A DNA stretch of 5,069 nucleotides, from assembly GCA_039026975.1 (NCBI GenBank), contig JBCCLI010000456.1:1-5069 (forward strand). Direction: 5' to 3'. The notes beneath the pieces were generated by a model. The model made no database searches. It had not been told where the DNA came from and saw nothing but the letters and a program-made list of their open reading frames with translations. This DNA comes from JBCBKZ01 sp039026975 (GTDB lineage: Bacteria > Bacteroidota > Bacteroidia > J057). Both the position numbers and the translations under genes were made by a program. Every line of letters starts with the position of its first letter. The first letter of the stretch is position 1. Below, one piece after another: positions 1-5,069 of the stretch.

Positions 1-1
1 G

Positions 2-661
2 CAGTATAGAGCGTTTGTAAAAGCTACAGGATACAAAACGCAAGCGGAAAAATTTGGAGATTCAGGCATATTTGATGTAGAGGCCAGGAAATGGATACTT
101 GCTAAAGGAGCTAACTGGCAATATCCCTTGGGAGAAAATAACCCCAAAGCAGCTGATGACCATCCCGTTACTCAGGTATCTTTTGAAGATGCACAAGCCT
201 ACTGCACCTGGGCTGGAAAGAGACTACCCACAGAAGCCGAATGGGAGCACGCAGCCCGTAATGGCACGAACACCCGAACCCAGTATAGCTGGGGGTCTGA
301 CATAAAAGAAAATGGATCTATAAAAGCTAACCACTGGCAAGGTGTGTTTCCCGCTGTCAACACAGTAGAAGATGGGTACTTGTACACCTCTCCTGTAGGA
401 GAATTTAACACTACCAAACTGGGCCTTCAGGATATGAGTGGAAATGTATGGGAGTGGTGTCAAGACTGGTATTTACCCTATGGAAGTGATCAAGCCTCCT
501 TCACCCCAAATGCGCAAAGTGAAAAAGTCATGCGAGGAGGCTCTTTCATGTGCCACCCCAGCTACTGTCATGGATACCGCGTATCTGGCAGATCGGGTAC
601 TACGCCAGAAACCGGACTTTTTCATTTAGGATTCAGAGCTGTTCAGGATATTGAAATCTAA
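2..661 (+). CDS. Formylglycine-generating enzyme (sulfatase-modifying factor, FGE/SUMF1 family), 5'-truncated
   Basis: The reading frame is open from base 2 to a TAA at 659-661, giving 219 residues; the true start lies before the window. The protein aligns from memory with human SUMF1 through nearly all of its catalytic domain: FVKATGYKTQAEKFGDS (residues 5-21 of the fragment), GANW (36-39), HPVTQVSFEDA (54-64), AGKRLPTEAEWE (71-82), GNVWEW (147-152), RGGSFMCHPSYCHGYR (178-193) and GFRAVQD (210-216). The two active-site cysteines, five residues apart, are present (C184 and C189, codons 551-553 and 566-568; human C336/C341). This separates a true copper-dependent, oxygen-using FGE from FGE-like paralogues such as gliding lipoproteins. 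By family knowledge it oxidises the sulfatase motif Cys to formylglycine. A TTG at 128 is in frame but sits inside the conserved domain, so it is not the start. Perhaps 80 or more N-terminal residues are missing, so any signal peptide cannot be judged. Confidence 0.93.
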   Translation, partial: QYRAFVKATGYKTQAEKFGDSGIFDVEARKWILAKGANWQYPLGENNPKAADDHPVTQVSFEDAQAYCTWAGKRLPTEAEWEHAARNGTNTRTQYSWGSDIKENGSIKANHWQGVFPAVNTVEDGYLYTSPVGEFNTTKLGLQDMSGNVWEWCQDWYLPYGSDQASFTPNAQSEKVMRGGSFMCHPSYCHGYRVSGRSGTTPETGLFHLGFRAVQDIEI

Positions 662-666
662 TTTTA

Positions 667-698
667 CTGTATAGACACCATATTTTGTGCCTATACAG
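667..698 (+). terminator. Candidate hairpin terminator after the FGE gene
   Basis: CTGTATAG (667-674) pairs perfectly with CTATACAG (691-698). After one A-C mismatch (675/690), CAC (676-678) pairs with GTG (687-689), leaving an eight-base loop. The hairpin begins five bases after the FGE stop codon, where a terminator would be expected. No T-tract follows and the stem is AT-rich, so it may instead be an RNA-end stabiliser. On the opposite strand the mismatch becomes a U-G wobble, so the minus-strand hairpin would be slightly more stable. Confidence 0.45.
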
Positions 699-701
699 GA
701 A

Positions 702-717
702 TTTCTGTGCACACAAA
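702..717. repeat. Short imperfect palindrome centred on TGTGCACA
   Basis: TGTGCACA (706-713) is a perfect 8-base palindrome flanked by C on both sides and then by TTT (702-704) and AAA (715-717), giving a 16-base imperfect dyad. It lies between the FGE hairpin and gene A. It could be a protein-binding site, but a palindrome this short can arise by chance. Confidence 0.25.
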
Positions 718-782
718 TGACCAAATTCAACAGGTAATTCTCTCATAACCCTCCCTTCATTCACGAATTCAAGTAACTGAAC

Positions 783-801
783 AATTCAGCTTAGCTGAAT
801 T
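783..801. promoter_or_regulatory. Perfect 19-base palindrome upstream of gene A, candidate operator
   Basis: AATTCAGCT-T-AGCTGAATT is a perfect dyad with a single central base, ending about 103 bases before the gene A start. Just upstream, CTGAA (777-781) and TTCAG (785-789) form an overlapping second dyad, so the half-site CTGAA/TTCAG occurs three times between 777 and 799. As RNA it would be a short hairpin without a T-tract, so a dimeric regulator site is likelier than a terminator. I recognise no regulator, and no clear Bacteroidota promoter (TAnnTTTG) could be placed next to it. Confidence 0.4.
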
Positions 802-904
802 ATCAGAATGACATGGATTTTATGGTGCTATGTCTTATCTTTTTCATGAAAATATCAGATACTTCTAAAGGGGTATTCTCATACATGATACACGCAAAAT
901 TTAT

Positions 905-2467
905 ATGATCAGTCCCTCTATGTTAACCGAAAAAGACCTTGTACAGATTCAATCTTTTGGTGCACCCATTGAAACCATACAACAACAGTTAACTAATTTT
1001 CAAAATGGCTTTCCTTTTATGGGAGTAGCTAAGGCTGCTACTATCGGAGATGGCATACTTAAGCTGAGTGAAGAACAGATCGCTACCTACGTTACAAAAT
1101 TTGATGAAGAGAGTAAATCTAAAACTATCCTTAAGTTCGTGCCTGCCTCTGGAGCTGCCAGTAGAATGTTCAAGGCTCTGTTTGCCTTTATGAATAGCTA
1201 TGATGGAAGCGAGGAAGCTAAGGCCAAGTTGGAATCAGAGAAAGGCACTAAAAGTATTCATGCTTTCTTCGAAAGAATAAGAGATTTTGCCTTTGCAGCA
1301 GATCTGGAAGCTACCTTAACAGGTACGCTAGAAGAAGGAATAGAAAAAGGCCAGCTAGCTGAAATAATGGCTCATCTCCTGACGGATAAGGGACTAGGAT
1401 ATGGCCAGCTTCCTAAAGGACTGCTCCAGTTCCACAAATATAGAGATACTACCCGCACACCTTTTGAAGAGCACCTGGTAGAGGGAGCTCACTATGCAAG
1501 AGATGGTGAGGGAAATGTCCACCTTCATTTTACTGTTTCACCAGAGCACTTCCCTAAGTTTAAGGAGCATCTGGATGAGGTAAAAGCCAAGTATGAAGAG
1601 GAATTTGGCGTTACCTACCATATTTCATTTTCCGAACAGAAAAAATCTACGGATACCATTGCCGTAGAAATGAATAATGAACCTTTTAGGCTGGAAGATG
1701 GAAGTATTCTATTTCGTCCAGGAGGCCATGGTGCCCTCTTAGAAAACCTGAATGAAATAGAAGCTGATGTGATGTTCATTAAAAATATCGATAATGTAGT
1801 GCCAGACCATCTGAAAGCCGAAACCTATACCTATAAAAAAGCCCTGGCAGGTGTACTGCTGGATTTTCAAGAGAGAATATTCTCTTTCCTGAAAGAAGCT
1901 GAAGGACAGGCTACTCCAGATGAGGAGTGGATTAAGCATGTCAGTCAGTTCCTGACCAATGAAGTAGGATTTGTCCTTCCTTCAGATTATGCAGGTATGG
2001 GAGTAGAAGAAAAAACTGCCTACTTGCTCTCCAAGCTCAACCGTCCCGTACGTGTATGTGGCATGGTGAAGAATGAAGGAGAGCCAGGAGGAGGCCCCTT
2101 CTGGGCAGAAAATGCGGATGGTTCTATCTCCCTGCAAATAGTGGAGAGTGCACAGATAGATAAGGATGATGAAGAGAAACAGGCTATCGTTCAGACAGCT
2201 ACCCACTTTAATCCTGTAGACTTGATTTGTGCACCCAGGGACTATCAAGGCAAGACCTTTAATCTTATGGAATTCAGAGATCCCCAAACAGGATTTATTG
2301 CCTATAAATCTAAGGATGGGAGAGACCTAAAAGCCCAGGAACTTCCAGGTCTTTGGAATGGGGCCATGGCTGACTGGAATACTATTTTTGTAGAGGTACC
2401 TATCATCACCTTCAATCCGGTGAAAACAGCCTTTGATCTGCTGAGAGAAGAACATCAGGGAAAATAG
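905..2467 (+). CDS. DUF4301 family protein (gene A), probable UDPGP-like sugar nucleotidyltransferase
   Basis: This 520-residue protein is a full-length match to DUF4301, a Bacteroidota family of unassigned function; I recognised it from memory, notably by RPGGHGALLENLN, RVCGMVKN and ELPGLWNGAMADWNT. There is no signal peptide or membrane segment, so it is probably cytoplasmic. Key blocks: FVPASGAASRMF (78-89), LPKGLLQFH (169-177), TPFEEH (185-190), QKKSTDTIA (245-253), RPGGHGALLENL (271-282), NIDNV (294-298), RVCGMVKNEGEPGGGPFW (383-400), THFNPVDL (433-440), PGLWNGAMADWNT (481-493) and FNPVKT (503-508). Their order resembles UDP-N-acetylglucosamine pyrophosphorylases, so nucleotide-sugar synthesis is my inference, not an established role. 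ATG 905 is the first Met after an in-frame TAA at 866-868 and aligns with the start of gene B. ATG 920 (MLTEKDL) is the alternative. There is no Shine-Dalgarno sequence; the leader is AT-rich. Its own terminator follows the stop. Confidence 0.9.
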   Translation: MISPSMLTEKDLVQIQSFGAPIETIQQQLTNFQNGFPFMGVAKAATIGDGILKLSEEQIATYVTKFDEESKSKTILKFVPASGAASRMFKALFAFMNSYDGSEEAKAKLESEKGTKSIHAFFERIRDFAFAADLEATLTGTLEEGIEKGQLAEIMAHLLTDKGLGYGQLPKGLLQFHKYRDTTRTPFEEHLVEGAHYARDGEGNVHLHFTVSPEHFPKFKEHLDEVKAKYEEEFGVTYHISFSEQKKSTDTIAVEMNNEPFRLEDGSILFRPGGHGALLENLNEIEADVMFIKNIDNVVPDHLKAETYTYKKALAGVLLDFQERIFSFLKEAEGQATPDEEWIKHVSQFLTNEVGFVLPSDYAGMGVEEKTAYLLSKLNRPVRVCGMVKNEGEPGGGPFWAENADGSISLQIVESAQIDKDDEEKQAIVQTATHFNPVDLICAPRDYQGKTFNLMEFRDPQTGFIAYKSKDGRDLKAQELPGLWNGAMADWNTIFVEVPIITFNPVKTAFDLLREEHQGK

Positions 2468-2487
2468 ACAGAATAGCAGTTCTATAG

Positions 2488-2529
2488 AAAGCTGGTTGCT
2501 CTCATAGAGTAGCCAGCTTTTATACTTTT
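2488..2529 (+). terminator. Strong intrinsic terminator of gene A
   Basis: The stem pairs AAAGCTGG (2488-2495) with CCAGCTTT (2513-2520), then continues inward with TTGCTCT (2496-2502) against AGAGTAG (2506-2512), including two G-U wobbles. This gives about 15 pairs closed by a three-base CAT loop. TTTTATACTTTT follows as a broken T-tract. The hairpin starts 20 bases after the gene A stop, so it should separate transcription of gene A from gene B. The A-run on its left side is short, so it would be a weak terminator for the minus strand. Confidence 0.85.
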
Positions 2530-2622
2530 CCAATGAATCAACTACATACATCCCCATATGAATTTCTTTCTCCTGAACATAAAACAGCAGATCTCCAGTC
2601 CATGTATCTTTCTCCAAATGTA

Positions 2623-2660
2623 TGTCATTTCGAGTACCTTGCTGGCGTTTAGGGAATCAT
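2623..2660. repeat. Possible degenerate Bacteroidota intergenic dispersed repeat
   Basis: TGTCATTTCGAG (2623-2634), followed about 20 bases later by GGGAATC (2653-2659), resembles the small intergenic repeats of the TGTCATTTCGA...GGAATCT type that I recall from many Bacteroidota genomes. Only one copy is in the window, so its repetitive nature cannot be shown here. On the minus strand the same stretch lies in a short open frame whose upstream limit is a TGA, with no family resemblance. Confidence 0.3.
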
Positions 2661-2807
2661 TGTTGTCTAACTCACTCTGCCAAAAAATTACGCGTGTAGA
2701 AAGAGCAGCAAGAGGTAGATCAGAATTAATTGGGTAGCCTAAATGATAGACTATTTGTACTAAAAGATGCTATTCTAACTGAAAAACAAGGCTAATTGAC
2801 CGTTCAA

Positions 2808-2824
2808 ACAGGTAATAGACCTGT
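2808..2824. repeat. Inverted repeat ACAGGT-N5-ACCTGT
   Basis: Six-base perfect arms are separated by AATAG, about 147 bases upstream of gene B. The spacing and symmetry would suit a dimeric DNA-binding protein, but no matching site was found upstream of gene A. It could be chance. Confidence 0.25.
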
Positions 2825-2908
2825 AAAATACTATTAACCATATATTCAGTTAATGTTTAACCAATTATGCTGCTCTTAGCTTATTAGCTCATGACAGCCA
2901 TGTAGCCC

Positions 2909-2935
2909 CCCATTACTACTTACCCACCCATTACT
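2909..2935. repeat. Tandem direct repeat CCCATTACT upstream of gene B
   Basis: CCCATTACT occurs at 2909-2917 and 2927-2935, with starts 18 bases apart, in the last 62 bases before the gene B ATG. The position suits a regulator site or the untranslated leader. It is absent upstream of gene A, so if functional it would give the two paralogues different control. Confidence 0.35.
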
Positions 2936-2970
2936 GGTAGACAAAAGTTAACGCTAAGCCACATATTTAA

Positions 2971-4536
2971 ATGATACTTAGTTCACCGTTTGTTGACCGT
3001 GATCTGGCAGAAAGGCAGATCCCACGCGATACCCTTGAAATCGCGCAAGGACAGATAGAGGCCCTACATAATGGAGGCTCTTACCTGGAAATTGTCAGGT
3101 CAGCTACTGTTAAAGATGGGATTGTGCGGCTAACAGAAGAACAGGCTACTTACTACCAACAACTCTTTGAAGCACTACGGGCTAAGAAATCCATTCTAAA
3201 GTTTATCCCTGCCTCAGGTATAGGTAGTAGAATGTTTAGTGAACTATATTCTTACCTTAATGAACTCCAAACACCCCCAGCCCTTACTCATACTGAAAGT
3301 AACCATAGGAACGGCAGCCAGCGTGTGTCCTCTTTTCTGGAGAATATCCATGAATTTGCTTTTGCTCCTAACTTGGAGCAGTCTTTAGGGGAACCTCTTT
3401 CACAAGCTATCAGAAAGGGAAGAATAAGAGACATCCTGGAACACCTTCTCACTGAGAGAGGTCTTAACTACGGCCAACTTCCCAAAGGGCTTCTCCCTTT
3501 CCATGAGTACCAGGGGGTAAGTAGGACTCCCTTTGAAGAACATTTGATTGAGGCCGCTCAGTACGCTACTGATGCTGATGGAAAAGTACACCTCACTTTC
3601 ACAGTTTCTCCCACTCAACTTGAGAAATTCCAATCACTATTAGCCAAGGTAAAAGATACTTATGAGAAGAGCTTTGGAGTAAGCTACCAAATACAATTCT
3701 CCCCTCAAAAAGAATCCACCTACCGAATGATGGTAAGCATGGACCATGAAATCATTAGAGATGAAGAAGGGAAAGTAGCTTTACAAGCAGGAGGGCATGG
3801 TTCCTTACTTGAGAATCTGAATGAAGTAGAAGCAGATATCATCTTCATTAAGAATATAGATAATGTGATCCCTGATCCACTAAAACAAGCAAACTATACC
3901 TATAAAAAAGTCCTGGCAGGCATTTTACTAGAGTTGCAGGAAAGGACTTTTGATTTACTGAGAGAAGCAGAAAAACATATTTACCCAGAAGCATCATGGA
4001 TAGAACATACTACTCATCTCCTAGAGCAAGAGCTAGGATTTAGGCCTCCAGATGACTTTCACGCGCTAGCACCAGAAGAAAAAACTACTTACCTCATCCG
4101 TAAACTCAACAGACCCATACGGGTGTGTGGTATGGTAAAAGACCATGGAGAACCAGGAGGCTCCCCCTACTGGGCCTTACAATCTGATGGAAGCACATCG
4201 CTCCAAATTGTGGAGCACGAACAAGTTGACTGGAAGGATGAGAAACAAAACCTAATTTGTCAGGCCTCTACCCACTTTAATCCCGTGGATATCGTTTGTG
4301 GAACAAATGATTTTCGCGGGAATTCCTTCAACCTCCTCAACTTCAGAGATGTGCAGGCTGGATTCATCAGCCAGAAATCTATCAACGGGAAAGAGGTCAA
4401 GTCCTACGAATTACCTGGGCTGTGGAATGGAGGCATGGCCGACTGGAACACCCTCTTCGTGGAAGTCCCTCGTATCACCTTCCATCCTGTTAAAACCATA
4501 TTTGATTTACTGAATCAGAAAGAATACCATTCCTAG
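2971..4536 (+). CDS. DUF4301 family paralogue (gene B) with altered pocket motifs
   Basis: This 521-residue protein aligns end to end with gene A with only a one-residue length difference, in the variable stretch around residues 100-113. Over gene A residues 271-330, 41 of 60 positions are identical by hand count. Retained blocks are FIPASGIGSRMF (78-89), LPKGLLPFH (170-178), RTPFEEH (185-191), GGHGSLLENL (274-283), NIDNV (295-299), RVCGMVKDHGEPGG (384-397), THFNPVD (434-440), LPGLWNGGMADWNT (481-494) and HPVKT (505-509). Two blocks differ: STDTIA of gene A is STYRMM here (249-254), and FRPGGHG is LQAGGHG (271-277). The start is firm, since an in-frame TAA (2968-2970) directly precedes the ATG. 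There are no internal stops or frameshifts, so the gene appears functional. It is probably cytoplasmic and transcribed from its own promoter. Biochemical role is unknown; a nucleotidyltransferase-like fold is inferred as for gene A. Confidence 0.88.
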   Translation: MILSSPFVDRDLAERQIPRDTLEIAQGQIEALHNGGSYLEIVRSATVKDGIVRLTEEQATYYQQLFEALRAKKSILKFIPASGIGSRMFSELYSYLNELQTPPALTHTESNHRNGSQRVSSFLENIHEFAFAPNLEQSLGEPLSQAIRKGRIRDILEHLLTERGLNYGQLPKGLLPFHEYQGVSRTPFEEHLIEAAQYATDADGKVHLTFTVSPTQLEKFQSLLAKVKDTYEKSFGVSYQIQFSPQKESTYRMMVSMDHEIIRDEEGKVALQAGGHGSLLENLNEVEADIIFIKNIDNVIPDPLKQANYTYKKVLAGILLELQERTFDLLREAEKHIYPEASWIEHTTHLLEQELGFRPPDDFHALAPEEKTTYLIRKLNRPIRVCGMVKDHGEPGGSPYWALQSDGSTSLQIVEHEQVDWKDEKQNLICQASTHFNPVDIVCGTNDFRGNSFNLLNFRDVQAGFISQKSINGKEVKSYELPGLWNGGMADWNTLFVEVPRITFHPVKTIFDLLNQKEYHS

Positions 4537-4667
4537 CAACTTCTTATCCTGAGGTGTAGGTAATCACTTCTGACGCTATTGTGGAATTGATGCGTAAGTT
4601 CATCCGAAATAGCTTGCAGCCCCCCAGCTGAATATTGATCCGGGAAGAAGGAAAAAGGTATGGCTAC
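4537..4667. other. Spacer between convergent gene B and the Uma2 gene
   Basis: This 131-base stretch separates two genes that converge. No strong bidirectional terminator is visible; the best candidate is a weak AGCT/AGCT pairing (4611-4614 with 4626-4629) around a C-run, without a T-tract. Read-through from gene B could therefore produce antisense RNA to the Uma2 gene. Confidence 0.5.
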
Positions 4668-5069
4668 TTAGCTGTTTACAAAATGTATGTCTTGATAGAT
4701 ATCTTCCAGTGAGAATTTCAGCTTTAGGCTATTTAGAGAGACCATATATTCTTCATATCTTCTATAAATCCATGCTTCACCTTGTAGGTCTCTGGAGAAA
4801 ACCTCAACCGAATATTCTTCCTGAGAAATAAGCACATATTCTTTTAAAGAATCGATCTTCTGATAATCCTGGAACTTAATTCCTCTATCTCTTTTTTCAG
4901 TGGATGCGGATAACACCTCAATGATAAGGATAGGATTTAGCACAATATCTTTGTGGGTATCTGAAACTTGAACATCACCACATATCACCATCAAGTCTGG
5001 ATAGTAAAACGCCTCATCCTGAATATTTTTAACCTGAAGCTTTACATCATTCATCAACACTTCACACCC
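4668..5069 (-). CDS. Uma2 family (DUF820) PD-(D/E)XK endonuclease-like protein, 5'-truncated by the window edge
   Basis: The minus-strand frame is open from base 5069 to a TAA at 4668-4670, giving 133 residues. The first residues in the window, GCEVLMNDVKLQV, match the internal CEVF-SDxKVxV segment of Uma2 proteins. The GTG at 5060 is therefore not the start, and roughly 60 N-terminal residues lie outside. Family motifs are YYPDLMVICGDV (22-33, putative catalytic D25), NPILIIEVLSASTEKRDRG (45-63, putative catalytic E51, with D61 and K65 following) and SLKEYVLI (74-81). The fold is that of restriction-type nucleases, and the family is abundant and multicopy in Cyanobacteria and Bacteroidota, but its cellular role is not settled. 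No partner gene is visible. It converges on gene B, so a shared operon is excluded. The catalytic-core residues are intact, so the visible part gives no sign of decay. Confidence 0.85.
   Translation of the reverse strand, partial: GCEVLMNDVKLQVKNIQDEAFYYPDLMVICGDVQVSDTHKDIVLNPILIIEVLSASTEKRDRGIKFQDYQKIDSLKEYVLISQEEYSVEVFSRDLQGEAWIYRRYEEYMVSLNSLKLKFSLEDIYQDIHFVNS

Larger units (their letters stand above)
2468..2970. other. 503-base spacer between the two DUF4301 genes, no convincing gene
   Basis: After the gene A terminator this stretch has no open frame with a recognisable protein. It contains a possible dispersed-repeat remnant (2623-2660), an inverted repeat ACAGGT-AATAG-ACCTGT (2808-2824), ATTAAC/GTTAAT arms (2833-2838 and 2849-2854), TTAACCA twice (2834-2840 and 2857-2863), and CCCATTACT twice close to gene B. 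The second half is AT-rich and probably contains the gene B promoter, but I could not find a TAnnTTTG -7 element. No tRNA, riboswitch or insertion-sequence end was recognised. Confidence 0.6.

Noticed and set aside
128..661. A short FGE starting at TTG 128
   Set aside because: Conserved FGE sequence continues in frame upstream to base 2, so the apparent start is internal and the gene is truncated by the window edge.
836..843. TATCTTTT as a Bacteroidota -7 element for gene A
   Set aside because: The last base deviates from TAnnTTTG and no convincing TTG -33 element was found at the right distance.
867..873. AAAGGGG as a ribosome binding site for gene A
   Set aside because: It is over 30 bases upstream of the ATG, too far for a Shine-Dalgarno sequence, and the phylum rarely uses one.
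1982..2287. Minus-strand open frame inside gene A
   Set aside because: It is fully antisense to conserved DUF4301 sequence and has no recognisable motif.
2327..2617. Minus-strand open frame overlapping the 3' end of gene A and its terminator
   Set aside because: It starts at a TTG, runs through the terminator hairpin and lies antisense to a conserved gene. No protein family is recognisable, although its first 35 or so residues look protein-like.
4298..4513. Plus-strand open frame in another frame inside gene B
   Set aside because: It overlaps the most conserved C-terminal blocks of gene B, and its own translation looks random.
4668..5060. Uma2 gene starting at GTG 5060
   Set aside because: The residues upstream (GCE) and the first residues match an internal family segment, so the start lies outside the window.

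Overview
The window looks like a piece of a Bacteroidota chromosome, probably a marine Cytophagales-type organism. The evidence is two copies of a DUF4301 protein, a family I know mainly from Bacteroidota, together with moderate-to-low GC (about 40-45 % by eye), AT-rich start regions without Shine-Dalgarno sequences, and an Uma2-type nuclease. The phylum is well supported. The order is a guess.

Layout, left to right. Bases 2-661 (+) are the 3' two-thirds or so of a genuine formylglycine-generating enzyme (sulfatase-modifying factor) with both active-site cysteines. An imperfect hairpin follows directly after its stop. A 243-base spacer (662-904) holds two short palindromes. Gene A (905-2467, +, 520 aa) is a canonical DUF4301 protein and ends in a strong intrinsic terminator (2488-2529). 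A 503-base spacer (2468-2970) holds that terminator, a possible dispersed-repeat remnant and several small direct and inverted repeats, but no convincing gene. Gene B (2971-4536, +, 521 aa) is a full-length paralogue of gene A. The window ends with a convergent, 5'-truncated Uma2-family (PD-(D/E)XK) gene on the minus strand (4668-5069).

How the genes relate. The formylglycine-generating enzyme would activate sulfatases, but no sulfatase is visible here. Genes A and B are a tandem duplication but are probably transcribed separately, because a terminator and a long spacer lie between them. The most interesting reading is that DUF4301 is a divergent UDP-sugar pyrophosphorylase-like nucleotidyltransferase. 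The glycine-rich loop, PKGLL, GGHG, NIDN and C-terminal NPVKT/HPVKT blocks fall in the same order as the motifs of the UDPGP/UAP1 family. Gene B keeps the framework but has changed two blocks that would lie in the active-site region, which suggests altered substrate use. No CRISPR array, RNA gene, complete mobile element or phage gene is visible.
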